A DNA stretch of 64,000 bases from Pseudodesulfovibrio profundus (GCF_900217235.1 NZ_LT907975.1:2517001-2581000); one strand, 5' to 3'; shown: positions 16,652 to 25,850, numbered from the stretch's first letter. Notes: generated from the sequence alone by a model not told the origin. Numbers and translations: made by a program.

Positions 16652-17587
16652 CTAGCCGCCGATGAGCTGCATTGCCATACGCGGCAGAGAGTTGGCCTGT
16701 GCCAGCATGGCGACAGCGCCCTGGGTGAGAATCTGGTTGCGGACGAATTCCGTCATTTCCTGTGCTACGTCGACATCAGAAATGCGGGATTCAGCTGCTT
16801 GCAGGTTCTCGGCCTGGATTTCCAGGTTGGTGATGGTGTTTTCCAGCCGGTTCTGCATGGCACCGAGATTCGCACGAATCTTATCCTTGGAAATGATGGC
16901 CTCGTTGATGGCCTCCATTGCGGCCTGTGCCAGCGCCTGGGTGGAGATCGCCTTGCCCGCGTTTCTGGTTTCCCAGGAATCGGAGCTGGAGCCCTTGAGA
17001 CCAGCCAGATGCCCGAGACCGAATGCGGATGAGGACGATCCCTGAATGGCAACGTAGTAGTAATCTTCGGAGCAGTCGTTACCGGTACCGAAGTGAATCT
17101 TCAGCGGTCCGGTGGACGTGATGCCGCGGCCGTTGTGGTCACCGTTGGCCGGGTCGCCCGAGAGGTTGCCGTTCAGGAGATAAATTCCGTTGAAGTCCGT
17201 GGCGGCTGCGATTCGGTTAATTTCCGAAGACATCGCCTGGTACTCCGAGTCAATGATCAGACGTTGGTCGGAGTTGTAGGTACCGGTGGAAGCCTGCATC
17301 GCAAGTTCCTTCATGCGAATGAGCTTTTCATCGATAACCTGCAACGCGCCGTCCGCAGTCTGGATAAGCGAAATCGCGTCCGATGCGTTTCGGATACCCT
17401 GATGCAGGGAGCTGATTTCCGAGCGCATGAGCTCGCGAATCGCCAGACCGGCGGCGTCATCGGCAGCCGTGCCGACACGCAGACCGGAAGACAAACGCCT
17501 GGTGGAAACGCCGAGTCGGCCATAGTGGTCCGACAGGTTTCTCTGGGCATTCATCGCCATGAGGTTGTGGTTAATAACTAAAGACAT
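16652..17587 (-). CDS. Flagellin
   Basis: 311-residue filament protein exported by the flagellar type III system. The N-terminal D0/D1 region (SLVINHNLMAMNAQRNLSDH, then STRRLSSGLRVGTAADDAAG) and C-terminal D1/D0 region (VAQEMTEFVRNQILTQGAVA, then LAQANSLPRMAMQLIGG) are both complete; the surface-exposed middle is short. The ribosome site GGAGGG is strong. It stands alone, with a sigma-54 promoter 47 bases upstream and a hairpin downstream, consistent with a highly expressed single-gene unit late in the flagellar cascade. No fliW, csrA or chaperone gene is adjacent. Confidence 0.96.
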   Translation of the reverse strand: MSLVINHNLMAMNAQRNLSDHYGRLGVSTRRLSSGLRVGTAADDAAGLAIRELMRSEISSLHQGIRNASDAISLIQTADGALQVIDEKLIRMKELAMQASTGTYNSDQRLIIDSEYQAMSSEINRIAAATDFNGIYLLNGNLSGDPANGDHNGRGITSTGPLKIHFGTGNDCSEDYYYVAIQGSSSSAFGLGHLAGLKGSSSDSWETRNAGKAISTQALAQAAMEAINEAIISKDKIRANLGAMQNRLENTITNLEIQAENLQAAESRISDVDVAQEMTEFVRNQILTQGAVAMLAQANSLPRMAMQLIGG

Positions 17588-17633
17588 CAGAACCCTCCTT
17601 GTTCGATCTTCAAATCCATTTGCGGGTTCTTAA

Positions 17634-17648
17634 GCATCATGTGTGCCA
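17634..17648 (-). promoter_or_regulatory. Sigma-54 (RpoN) promoter of flagellin
   Basis: On the minus strand the sequence reads TGGCACACATGATGC: an exact TGGCAC -24 box and a TGC -12 box with the required spacing (GG to GC 12 bases apart). A transcript would start about 12 bases later, near 17622, leaving a leader of roughly 35 bases before the flagellin ATG. The AT-rich stretch upstream (17650-17700) could bind an activator such as a FlrC-type protein. Confidence 0.75.
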
Positions 17649-17874
17649 CAATAATATTTTTCAATAAAATTGATGTGTTGATGTTCTAAATAAAGTCTAG
17701 AGTGGTCATTTTTGCCCCCCTGTACCGCAGGCAAAAGCTGCCATACGTCAATGGTTTGTCGGCATTTGGGGTGAAAAAATGTCCGGTTTTGCAGGTAAAA
17801 GGCCGAATGGACTTCAGTGAGAGCGCAGGCGGTAATGGTTTTAATGCATTGCCGCGTCGCATGTGATTTCTCTA

Positions 17875-18825
17875 CTACTGCTCTGGCTGCCCGATGTTAT
17901 CGATATGAGCGAGCTTCCTGTTGCTGGAAGGAGTGGTGGTACATACGATCCCTGCCAGCACAAGTGAACATCCAAGCCATTGCTGCCAACTGATGGGCGA
18001 ATCGAGTACCAGTGCGGAGAGCAGGACAGCCGACACCGGCATCACAGCCGTGAATACACCGGCTCGTGAAGCCGCGACCTGACGTATGCCGGCAAACCAG
18101 AAAAGGTATGCCAGTACGGTCACGATCGCTCCGTAGTAGGCCACGGTCATCCATCCTATAATGGATATGGTTGCGAGATCGATGTGCCATAACTCCCAGA
18201 TTCCCATGGGCAGAAACCACAGCATGCCGAACAGGGAGATGATCGTGGAGGTTGCCAGTGGTGAGAGCGGTTCGCGTATGGATTTTGGAATGAGAAGAAA
18301 GAGTGCCTCGAAAAAGACGGCGGCCAGCACCAGAAGGTTCCCGGTGAGGCTGCCAAGGGACGACTGTATGGCATCTGTCTGGATGGTGTTGATGACCATC
18401 ACTCCTGCCACGGAATAAAGAATGCCAGCCCCGCTTTTGAAGGATGGGCGGTCTCGCAGGATGAGCAATGCCAGTAGCCCCATGCAGGCCGGGGTAGTGG
18501 CTGTGATGATACCGGCGTCGGCAGAGCTGGTGTATTTCAGTCCATATAAAAGGAAGACAGTGAAAAGAAACGAGCCGCAAAGGGATTGGCCCGCGAGAAT
18601 ACCCCATGATCGTCGGGAGAGGCGAGGAAAACCGCCTTCCTTGATGAAGAGAATGGGAAGCAGCAGTATAAGGGCAATGGCAAAACGCATGAGCGATGCG
18701 AGGAAAACCGGCAGTTCGACCGTCATGACCTTTCCGGCGACAACCGAGCTGCCCACGATGATCATGGCCAGCACCAGATAGATGGATGGGAGAAGTGAAG
18801 TAGGCATGGCGCAACCATGCCTCAA
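17875..18825 (-). CDS. EamA/DMT family exporter (second copy of the pair)
   Basis: 316-residue inner-membrane protein with ten hydrophobic segments in two EamA repeats; it begins PSIYLVLAMIIVGSSVVAGK and carries SADAGIITATTPACMGLLAL in the first repeat. Likely exports amino acids or metabolites, substrate unknown. The ATG at 18807 (MPTSLLPS) is an equally good start; neither has a strong ribosome site. It begins 6 bases after the AraC gene stop, so the two form one operon. Confidence 0.88.
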   Translation of the reverse strand: MRHGCAMPTSLLPSIYLVLAMIIVGSSVVAGKVMTVELPVFLASLMRFAIALILLLPILFIKEGGFPRLSRRSWGILAGQSLCGSFLFTVFLLYGLKYTSSADAGIITATTPACMGLLALLILRDRPSFKSGAGILYSVAGVMVINTIQTDAIQSSLGSLTGNLLVLAAVFFEALFLLIPKSIREPLSPLATSTIISLFGMLWFLPMGIWELWHIDLATISIIGWMTVAYYGAIVTVLAYLFWFAGIRQVAASRAGVFTAVMPVSAVLLSALVLDSPISWQQWLGCSLVLAGIVCTTTPSSNRKLAHIDNIGQPEQ

Positions 18826-18831
18826 GCGGAG

Positions 18832-19686
18832 TCAGGAGTTTTGAAGAATCTTGCGGTATCGTCCCGGAGTGACGCCGGTGTGGCGCTTGAACGATCGGCT
18901 CATGTGTGCCTGATCGGAGAATCCGCAATCAGCCGCGATGTCGGCCAGTCGATCCTTGCCCATGAGTCGTTCCCTGACTCTCTCGGCACGGACCTGCGTC
19001 AGGTAGTCGTGCGGAGTCACTCCCATCTGTTTTTGAAATACCCGCACCAGATGGAAGGGGGATAAGCCGACCTGCTGGGCCAGCTCCGTGAGTGATGTGT
19101 CGTGACCATATTCGGACTGTATGAAATCCCGCGCTCGATTGACTGCTTTGTGTTCATTGCCGGGATTGTGCCAATGCGGTCGCTGGTCAGCGTGTCGGGA
19201 TATCCAGTGGGCCAGGAGCCACAGAAGGCGTGTTTCCTTTTCGATGGAAGCGATGTTGTCTTGTTCGAGCAGGGTGTGGGTCTGGCAGATGCAGTCGGCG
19301 AGTTGCCGGTCCTCGATCACGCCCATCCGAAAATGGGGGAGTGATGCTTTCGGGCTGACTGCCCTGGCCGCCTCAAGGATAGCCTCGGGCGGCAGGTAGA
19401 ACATACGGTACGTCCAGCCGTTCTCCTCAGCCGTGTGCCCGTCGTGGGATTCGCCGGGGATGACCAGATTGATCTGCCCCTTGGACGCGACCATTGATTC
19501 CCCCATGTACCGAAAGCGCATGGCCCCCTGTTCGATGTATCCAACCGCATACCCTTCATGGAAATGGCGGGAAAAGCGTTGGGTCACATACCGGGCGCGC
19601 AGCATCTCCACACCCCCGAAGAACGGAAGTGCCTGTATGGTTGAATGCTCTGTACTGGAGGGGTGTCCCATGTCTGCATCATGCAT
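18832..19686 (-). CDS. AraC-family regulator with cupin sensor (second pair)
   Basis: 284-residue transcription factor. The cupin part (about 20-130) has FSRHFHEGYAVGYIEQGAMR and INLVIPGESHDGH; the C-terminal double helix-turn-helix (about 180-284) has LTELAQQVGLSPFHLVRVFQ and LADIAADCGFSDQAHMSRSF, ending in a TGVTPGRYRK signature. The open frame runs about 100 codons upstream, but this N-terminal part is unlike the family, so a start at 19686 (MHDADMG) or 19671 (MGHPSS) is preferred; the ribosome site is not clear. It is immediately followed by its EamA exporter gene, which it probably regulates. Confidence 0.9.
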   Translation of the reverse strand: MHDADMGHPSSTEHSTIQALPFFGGVEMLRARYVTQRFSRHFHEGYAVGYIEQGAMRFRYMGESMVASKGQINLVIPGESHDGHTAEENGWTYRMFYLPPEAILEAARAVSPKASLPHFRMGVIEDRQLADCICQTHTLLEQDNIASIEKETRLLWLLAHWISRHADQRPHWHNPGNEHKAVNRARDFIQSEYGHDTSLTELAQQVGLSPFHLVRVFQKQMGVTPHDYLTQVRAERVRERLMGKDRLADIAADCGFSDQAHMSRSFKRHTGVTPGRYRKILQNS

Positions 19687-19804
19687 GAAGCAGCAGGAAA
19701 AGCAAAGAGGTGGCAGGATACGGGGAAGGAAGTGGAAAGCAGGCTTTATCGTTGAGCCGGGGACTTTGTGAATACGACAAGTGGGATGACGTTCCATTGC
19801 CCAT

Positions 19805-19844
19805 AAAAAAGCGCCCGTCCGGATTCCAGACGGGCGCTTTTTTG
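19805..19844. terminator. Bidirectional intrinsic terminator
   Basis: AAAAAAGCGCCCGTC and GACGGGCGCTTTTTT form a near-perfect palindrome with loop CGGATTCCA, flanked by an A-run on the left and T-run on the right. It ends the LysM lipoprotein transcript on the minus strand and would also stop any rightward read-through. Confidence 0.88.
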
Positions 19845-19861
19845 TTGTCTGCGAGGCGAGC

Positions 19862-20338
19862 TTAGAAGCTGTAGCCAAGAGCAGCACGCATTTCTGCGGG
19901 CAGCATGGCGTCTTCACCCGGCTCCAGAGCCTTCCACGGTGCACCGGCATCCTTGCGGGCAGCCTTGACCTCTTCCAGGTCGAAGCCGTAGCGGGGCACG
20001 TCAAACTGCTGGCCGGGGTAGATCAGATCAGGGTTCTTGATCTGGTCACGGTTGGCTTTGTAGATCAGGGGCCACATGAAAGGATCGTTGTACACGTGCT
20101 TGTACTCGGAGATCCACCACAGGCATTCACCCTTGGTGACGGTGTGGGTCACGGGCAGAGCGTCGTACTCAGCCTTGTAAACATCCATGGGATCGGTGAC
20201 GGGAGCGGTAACTTCCTTTTCAACGATCACTTCCTTTTCCTCGACCACTACCACTTCGGGTTCGGTCTGCACTTTTTTGGAACAACCCCAGGCGAACACA
20301 AGGCACATGGCGATTGCGAGTAAAATCAGCTTCTTCAT
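19862..20338 (-). CDS. LysM-domain lipoprotein
   Basis: 158-residue envelope protein. The signal peptide ends in a lipobox-like AWGC (cysteine about residue 19), so it should be lipid-anchored. A short VVVVEEKEVIVEKEV charged stretch follows, then one LysM fold (about 62-112; VTKGECLWWISEYK to DLIYPGQQFDVPR) that binds peptidoglycan glycan chains. The C-terminal 40 residues are Ala/Glu-rich. The ATG has a GAGGAGG. It lies between a strong terminator and the unknown gene at 20392, from which it is separated by 53 bases. Confidence 0.9.
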   Translation of the reverse strand: MKKLILLAIAMCLVFAWGCSKKVQTEPEVVVVEEKEVIVEKEVTAPVTDPMDVYKAEYDALPVTHTVTKGECLWWISEYKHVYNDPFMWPLIYKANRDQIKNPDLIYPGQQFDVPRYGFDLEEVKAARKDAGAPWKALEPGEDAMLPAEMRAALGYSF

Positions 20339-20391
20339 TAAAGGCCTCCTCAAATTTCTAATCAGTCTTATTAAACCCGTTTGCAGCCAGG

Positions 20392-21159
20392 TCAATTACT
20401 TATTCGTTTCATCCAATTATCAATAATCTTCTTTTCTTGCAACACCATTTTGTTGTCTGGACGCATTTGGGAGGCGTGCTCCAACGCCTTTCCTGCTTCC
20501 TCCAGCCAACCACCCGATCGAAATGACCGGCTGGCAAGAATGTACATGTTCTCGGGCTCATCCTCGTACAGGCAGGAAATCAGCGAGTCGTACTCTTCCC
20601 GGAAGACGCTTCGGACAACGTCATTCTTGGAGTATATGTACCGGGCAAGCAGGTCGTTCTCATGGTAGCGGCGCAGATAATTCGGCAGCAATTGCCTGCA
20701 CTTGGCCATGATGAATCGAATACGGTCGATCTCGCGGCGCATGGATTCTTCGGTCTGGGAAATGACAAGAAAGAGCTGCTCCGTGATCTCGCGTTCCTTT
20801 TCTTCCAGTTCCTCTTCGTTGAGCTTGTGGAACAGAGGGGCGTAGTTCTGTTTCTGGTAGGCGTCTTCCTTGAGCTTGATCGCCTCATGGAAGATGTAAC
20901 CAATGGCCCAGTCGAGAAATTTTCCACCCAATTGGGAATGGGGATCGTTCCGGAACACATGGTGAGCCGTGTCTTTCATGCGCCAAAGCAGTCCCTTGTC
21001 CATCTCGTTGCCCACGATATCCATGAGTATCTCGAACGAGACAGTGCCATCCTCGTCGAACGACAGGAATTGCGCTTCCAGAATCTCACAGCTCTGGCAA
21101 AAGAACTTGAAGAGATCCCGGACAAATTCAGGATGTTTGGCTTGTATCCATTTGGACAT
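20392..21159 (-). CDS. Unknown protein encoded with the sensor kinase
   Basis: 255-residue soluble protein, no signal peptide or membrane segment. It is strongly helical and charged, with an E/K-rich central stretch (NEEELEEKEREITEQLF, about 113-130) and a C-terminal part that looks like a single TPR-type helical pair (MYILASRSFRSGGWLEEAGK, ALEHASQMRPDNKMVL). No enzyme motif is recognisable. It starts 9 bases after the sensor kinase stop, so the two proteins are very probably made together and may interact. I do not recognise the family. Confidence 0.8.
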   Translation of the reverse strand: MSKWIQAKHPEFVRDLFKFFCQSCEILEAQFLSFDEDGTVSFEILMDIVGNEMDKGLLWRMKDTAHHVFRNDPHSQLGGKFLDWAIGYIFHEAIKLKEDAYQKQNYAPLFHKLNEEELEEKEREITEQLFLVISQTEESMRREIDRIRFIMAKCRQLLPNYLRRYHENDLLARYIYSKNDVVRSVFREEYDSLISCLYEDEPENMYILASRSFRSGGWLEEAGKALEHASQMRPDNKMVLQEKKIIDNWMKRISN

Positions 21160-21168
21160 AATGTTGTC

Positions 21169-22599
21169 TTACTGCTCCGGAAAGATGATGTCTACCCTGG
21201 CGCCGCCGTCTTCGGCATTGGACAGGTGCATTTCAACTCCATGGGATTCGAAAATGGTCGAAACAAGGGCCAGCCCCAGTCCGGTGCCGGAATCCTTGGT
21301 GGTGAAGAATGGATCACGCACCTGATCGATGCACTCTTCGGAAAAGCCGGGGCCGGTATCATGTATGGTGACATGCAGACGGCCTTCCTCGCGTGCGGCA
21401 TTGATGAAGATGTGTCCTTCCTCCTGTCCTTCCATGGCCTGAATACCATTGGCGACAAGGTTGTAAAACGCCCGGTAGAGGAGGTCCTTGTCGCCTTGGG
21501 CCGACATGTCCTCAGAGTACTGCCGGTCAATGCTCACGTTGCGCTTTTCGCACTCGGGTTCCATGAAAACCGCCACCTGATCCAGTAGTTTGCCCACATC
21601 CAGCGGACTCATCATGGGCTTTTTGGGTCGGGCGTAATCAAGGAACTCGGCAACTGTGCGAGAGAGGCGCTTGGCTTCCTCGTGCAGCGCTTCGATAATC
21701 CGGGTGTGCGGGCTTTCTTCCTTTCTGGCTCTTTTGAGAATCAACTCGGAGCTGGAACAGATGATGCCGAGGGGGTTGCGTATTTCGTGGGCCACGCCCG
21801 AAACCATGCGGCCCATGCCCGCCAGTTTTTCCTGTTGTTGCAGTTCGAAAATGAGCTGTTCCTTTTCCTTGAGCTGTTTGTTGCTCAATCGTTCAGCGCG
21901 GTGGAGTACTGCCATGACCAGGAAAAAGAGAACAATCGACGTTACCAGGGAAAAGGTGATGACGAGCCGCTCGAAGTTGAGCATGGCCATGAAATCTTCG
22001 GTAATGTCCTGCTCGAATTCGAGGATACCCATGATCGGGTTTTCGGAAATATCGGTCAGGCTGCGTTCGGCCCGTAGCGGATAGTAGGCACGGAGCATGA
22101 GGCTGCCGGGCTTCAGGTTGAAGCGGAACAGTGACACGACCTTGGAAACCTTGGCAAGAATCTCCGAAGAGAAGGCCGCAGTCTCCCATGTTCGGGTGAC
22201 CTTGTAGAGGGCATTACCCTGCGTGCCGATCTCCTCGGGGTCAAGGGAGTAGGTGATCAGCCCTTTGGAGTCGTATATCCTCAGTGAAGTGACGTGAAAA
22301 CTGTGAACCGTGGAACGGACAACTTCATCGAGCATCCGGGCTTGTTTTTTCTGTCGCAGGCTGATGGCGCCGTATTGCATGGCTACGGGCATAACGAAAC
22401 GGGTAAAGACCTGATGACTGACGTTTTCCGCCAGCAGCAGACCGAACTCCTCCTGTTTTTCCAAGAGCGTCTGTTCCGCATACTTGGAAATGAACAACGA
22501 CAGCAGCAGGCTGAAGCCAAGGATGATGACGAACAAGCTCCAGGAAATGACCTTGACGAATTGGAGGGGCCTGCTGCCGCTCTCGCTGAGATGTGCCAA
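21169..22599 (-). CDS. Membrane sensor histidine kinase
   Basis: 476-residue inner-membrane kinase. One membrane segment lies at about 15-40 and a second at about 213-235, enclosing a periplasmic sensor of about 175 residues. The HisKA domain contains GVAHEIRNPLG (phospho-acceptor histidine about 270); the ATPase domain has LVANGIQAM (N box), HDTGPGF (G1) and GTGLGLALV (G2). All catalytic boxes are intact. No response regulator gene is adjacent. It lies 4 bases after pgi and 9 bases before the unknown gene, an odd operon that may link sugar-phosphate metabolism with signalling or merely reflect gene packing. Confidence 0.93.
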   Translation of the reverse strand: MAHLSESGSRPLQFVKVISWSLFVIILGFSLLLSLFISKYAEQTLLEKQEEFGLLLAENVSHQVFTRFVMPVAMQYGAISLRQKKQARMLDEVVRSTVHSFHVTSLRIYDSKGLITYSLDPEEIGTQGNALYKVTRTWETAAFSSEILAKVSKVVSLFRFNLKPGSLMLRAYYPLRAERSLTDISENPIMGILEFEQDITEDFMAMLNFERLVITFSLVTSIVLFFLVMAVLHRAERLSNKQLKEKEQLIFELQQQEKLAGMGRMVSGVAHEIRNPLGIICSSSELILKRARKEESPHTRIIEALHEEAKRLSRTVAEFLDYARPKKPMMSPLDVGKLLDQVAVFMEPECEKRNVSIDRQYSEDMSAQGDKDLLYRAFYNLVANGIQAMEGQEEGHIFINAAREEGRLHVTIHDTGPGFSEECIDQVRDPFFTTKDSGTGLGLALVSTIFESHGVEMHLSNAEDGGARVDIIFPEQ

Positions 22600-22603
22600 T
22601 GGG

Positions 22604-23944
22604 TTAGAACTCCCGTATATCCCTGTCAGCTGTGAGGAAGTTGTTGAGGTCCGCTTTTTCCTCTTCCAGACCGTCCGCGTTCATGCGGGCCTTGGCAAGC
22701 CGTTTGCCAAGTTCGACGGCGGGCTGATCCAGGGGGTTGATGCCCATGAGCCAACCGGTCAGGATCGTGGCCGTGCCAAGAAGCGCGATCAACTTTCCTG
22801 CCTGTTTCGGTCCGTCTTCGCCCATGCGCATTTCCACTAACGGTACACCGTTCTGGGAGAGCGCCATGCGGGTTCCGAGCGCTTCCGCCTGAATCAGTTC
22901 GCCGAAGTCCTTGTTGCGGACATAATCGAACTGATCGGGCAGGTCTGCCGGGAACCGGGGTCCAGCCGGGAGATTGGGGCATGTCAGGAAGAGGCACGCC
23001 TTGTTGCGGATGCCGTCCATGAACATCTGGTTCACGGAGTGCTGGTCCGTCACACCGATAGCCGGGATCGGCTGGCTGCCTTTGCCTTCTTTCCCCAAAG
23101 ACTCGGCCCAGAGCTGGGCGAACCAGTCACCGAAACTGGCCCACAGGGGGATATAGGCAAAAAATATCATTTCATCAAATCCCTTATCCTGCAGAGCAGC
23201 GGCCCAGGCAGCCAACTGGAATGCACTGTGCTGTTCGAGTACTTTGCCGGAAAGGTTGTCTTCGGTCAGGGGGCCGACGATCTCACGCGCGCCTTCAACC
23301 AGCGCGTCGATATCGATGCCCATGAATGCAGCGGGGATAAGACCCACGGCGGAAAGTACGGAATAGCGGCCGCCAAGGTGGTCCGGCACGGGTAATGCGT
23401 GAATACCGTGCTTGTTCGCTTCGCCGCGCAGGAATCCCTTTTCCTCGTCGGTAACGAGTAGCATGTGTTTGGTCCATGCATCGCCCAGGTGCTTTTGCGC
23501 CCATTCCTTGAGGATGAAATATTGTCCAACGGTTTCAATGGTGCCGCCGGATTTGGAGACCGTGACGACGATGGTCTTGGTCGGATCGAGTTTCGCCAGA
23601 TACGCTTCGAGGGCGTAGGCATCGACGTTGTCGGCGATCCAGAGACAGGGGCAGGTGTGATCGGGCTGGTCCTGCTGGGGGAAGAACGCCTTCTGCAATG
23701 CCCGGGCACCAAGGGCGGAACCACCGATGCCCAGCAGGAGCATGTGGTCAAATCCCTTGAAGCGTTCCTTCAGATCGGCAAGCTCCTGTTTGAGCTTGGC
23801 CATGTAGGGCATCGTCAGGAACGGGAGGCGTCCGGCAGAGGTCTCCTCGCGGAGTCGTCCGGCCATTTCCTCGGCCCGTTTCTCATAGGTCGCGATGTCC
23901 AGTTTCTCACTGTCAGCACTTGTCCAATCAAGCATATCAGCCAT
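22604..23944 (-). CDS. pgi: Glucose-6-phosphate isomerase
   Basis: 446-residue enzyme interconverting glucose-6-phosphate and fructose-6-phosphate. Visible marks are LLLGIGGSALGARALQKAFF, then VVTVSKSGGTIETVGQYFIL in the sugar-phosphate (SIS) site and GGRYSVLSAVGLIPAAFMGI. Length suits the shorter bacterial/archaeal-like GPI subgroup. The ATG at 23944 is chosen because GGAGG stands six bases before it; a further in-frame start lies 15 codons upstream. It is followed without real spacing by the sensor kinase. Confidence 0.94.
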   Translation of the reverse strand: MADMLDWTSADSEKLDIATYEKRAEEMAGRLREETSAGRLPFLTMPYMAKLKQELADLKERFKGFDHMLLLGIGGSALGARALQKAFFPQQDQPDHTCPCLWIADNVDAYALEAYLAKLDPTKTIVVTVSKSGGTIETVGQYFILKEWAQKHLGDAWTKHMLLVTDEEKGFLRGEANKHGIHALPVPDHLGGRYSVLSAVGLIPAAFMGIDIDALVEGAREIVGPLTEDNLSGKVLEQHSAFQLAAWAAALQDKGFDEMIFFAYIPLWASFGDWFAQLWAESLGKEGKGSQPIPAIGVTDQHSVNQMFMDGIRNKACLFLTCPNLPAGPRFPADLPDQFDYVRNKDFGELIQAEALGTRMALSQNGVPLVEMRMGEDGPKQAGKLIALLGTATILTGWLMGINPLDQPAVELGKRLAKARMNADGLEEEKADLNNFLTADRDIREF

Positions 23945-24073
23945 GTTGTCCTCCATCCGTTCGGGGGATCGTTTTTCTTTTTGCGTCATGCTTATTCAAG
24001 CATATCGGGAGCGCATCACTCATAATGATAGCATTTTTCCGAAAAAAGGAAAGCGTATCACGGAAGCCTGTGA

Positions 24074-25399
24074 CTACTGACTTTTACCGAACAAAACACG
24101 TTGCAGGTCAGCCAGTGTGGGGCTGGTTCCCGAATGACATACCGGATTGTGTCCCAGCCGTTTGGCTTGCTTGAGGCGGACGTCATGGGCGGCGACGGGG
24201 CGGACCTGTCCGTTGAGGTCGATTTCACCCCAGTATACCGAGGATTCCGGCAGCGGCTGATCATAAAAGGACGAAAGGATTGCGGCGATGACAGCTAGAT
24301 CGAGCCCCGGGTCCTTGGTGGCAAGGCCGCCGGTGATCTTGGCGTAAATATCGTGACCGCTCAGGTTCAGGCGCAACCGCTTTTCCAACACGGCCAGCAG
24401 CAGATTGAGTCGATTGGTGTCGAATCCCAGAGCCGTACGGCGCGGGATGGAGAGAAACGACTTGGAAACCAGGGCCTGTACTTCAACGGCAAAGGGGCGC
24501 TGTCCGTCCACGGCCATGGCCATGGCGGTTCCTGAAAGGGACGGGTCCCGCGAGCCGAGGAAGAAGGTTGCCGGGTCTTCGACCACCTCCAGTCCTTTCT
24601 CCTTCATGGTGAAGACCACGAGTTCGTCACTGGGGCCAAAGCGGTTCTTGAGTACGCGCAGGATGCGGGAAAAATGCTTACGGTCGCCCTCAAGGTAAAG
24701 CACGGTATCCACCATGTGTTCCAGCAACTTGGGACCGGCGATCTGGCCGTCCTTGGTTACGTGGCCGACCAGAATCAGGGTGGTGCCGGTCTTTTTGGTC
24801 TTTTCCACCAGTTCGGCGGAAACAGCGCGAACCTGGCTGATGGAGCCGGGAATGCCTTCGGCCAGAGGGGAAGCCAGGGTCTGGACCGAGTCAACGATCA
24901 GCAGTTCCGGCGGATTGGGGCCATCAAGAATGGCAAGGGCGTCTTCCACCTTGTTGGTGGAGATGGCGAGCAGCCCGGGTCCAAGCAGTTCAAGTCGTTC
25001 CGCGCGACCTTTGAGTTGCGGCAGGGATTCCTCGCCGGAAAGATAGACACCGGTGTGTCCGAGTTTGGCCTGACTGCCGGCCAGTTGGAGCAGGAGCGTG
25101 GATTTGCCGATGCCCGGTTCGCCGCCCAGCAGGATGGCGGCACCCGGCACAAGTCCGGAGCCAAGCAGCTCATCCAATGAGGGGATGCCGGAGGTGCGGG
25201 CGTGGAGTTCTTCGGTGGCAAGTTCTTCCAGAGGGCGCGGTTTGTCCTGTGAGGCAGCAGCACCCACCGGAGTCGATGCCTTTTTGGTCACGGTGACCGG
25301 TTCCAGTGTATTCCACTGCTTGCACGCGGTGCATTGGCCCTGCCAGCGGGGCGATTGCGCGCCGCATTCTGCACAGCGGTAGGCTTCCTTGGTTTTCAT
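24074..25399 (-). CDS. radA: DNA repair protein RadA (Sms)
   Basis: 441-residue branch-migration ATPase of recombinational repair. The N-terminal C4 zinc finger is CAECGAQSPRWQGQCTAC, the Walker A is GGEPGIGKSTLLLQ, the RadA-specific KNRFG motif is intact, and the C-terminal Lon-protease-like domain (about 290-441) is complete. It begins 4 bases after the stop of the small membrane protein gene and lies 129 bases upstream of pgi, all on the same strand. Confidence 0.96.
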   Translation of the reverse strand: MKTKEAYRCAECGAQSPRWQGQCTACKQWNTLEPVTVTKKASTPVGAAASQDKPRPLEELATEELHARTSGIPSLDELLGSGLVPGAAILLGGEPGIGKSTLLLQLAGSQAKLGHTGVYLSGEESLPQLKGRAERLELLGPGLLAISTNKVEDALAILDGPNPPELLIVDSVQTLASPLAEGIPGSISQVRAVSAELVEKTKKTGTTLILVGHVTKDGQIAGPKLLEHMVDTVLYLEGDRKHFSRILRVLKNRFGPSDELVVFTMKEKGLEVVEDPATFFLGSRDPSLSGTAMAMAVDGQRPFAVEVQALVSKSFLSIPRRTALGFDTNRLNLLLAVLEKRLRLNLSGHDIYAKITGGLATKDPGLDLAVIAAILSSFYDQPLPESSVYWGEIDLNGQVRPVAAHDVRLKQAKRLGHNPVCHSGTSPTLADLQRVLFGKSQ

Positions 25400-25403
25400 C
25401 TGA

Positions 25404-25850
25404 TTACTCCTGCTTTATCCAAATCTCTGTTCCGACGTCTTCGGGCAGAGGCTGTTCCAGGTCGGTATTGAGTTCAATATGGTGGCGTTGCCATACCCCT
25501 GTCAGGGTGTCTCCGGCGTATTTCAGATCCACCGCCGTGAAGCTTGTTTTATCTTCGTTACTGATGCTGAAGTTGATGGCGTCTTCCCAGTCGGCATACA
25601 TGCCGGTTCCTTGGATTTCCTTGCCGTCGATGATCCCTGAAAGCGACCATCCCGGGCCTCGTGGCGATATCTGGACGGTTCCGGTGATATCGGGTGTCGA
25701 ATCCGTCTTGTCTCCGACCCATCGCTGAACGTTGTAGGTTCCTTCCAGAACGAACGGCGCATCGGGCGTGGCCGTGAATGCGACCCAGAGAATGTATCCG
25801 AGAGCGATGCAGCCCACAGCAATGACGGCCATCAAAAAACGTTGCATCAT
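25404..25850 (-). CDS. Small membrane-anchored protein, unknown function
   Basis: 148-residue protein with one N-terminal membrane segment (about 5-27, LMAVIAVGCIALGYILWVAF) and a beta-rich extracytoplasmic part (VLEGTYNVQRWVGDKTDSTP, then YAGDTLTGVWQRHHIEL) that could be a small lipocalin-like or beta-sandwich fold. That is inference. The gene stands 18 bases after the MocR regulator and 4 bases before radA, in the same direction. No family recognised. Confidence 0.75.
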   Translation of the reverse strand: MMQRFLMAVIAVGCIALGYILWVAFTATPDAPFVLEGTYNVQRWVGDKTDSTPDITGTVQISPRGPGWSLSGIIDGKEIQGTGMYADWEDAINFSISNEDKTSFTAVDLKYAGDTLTGVWQRHHIELNTDLEQPLPEDVGTEIWIKQE

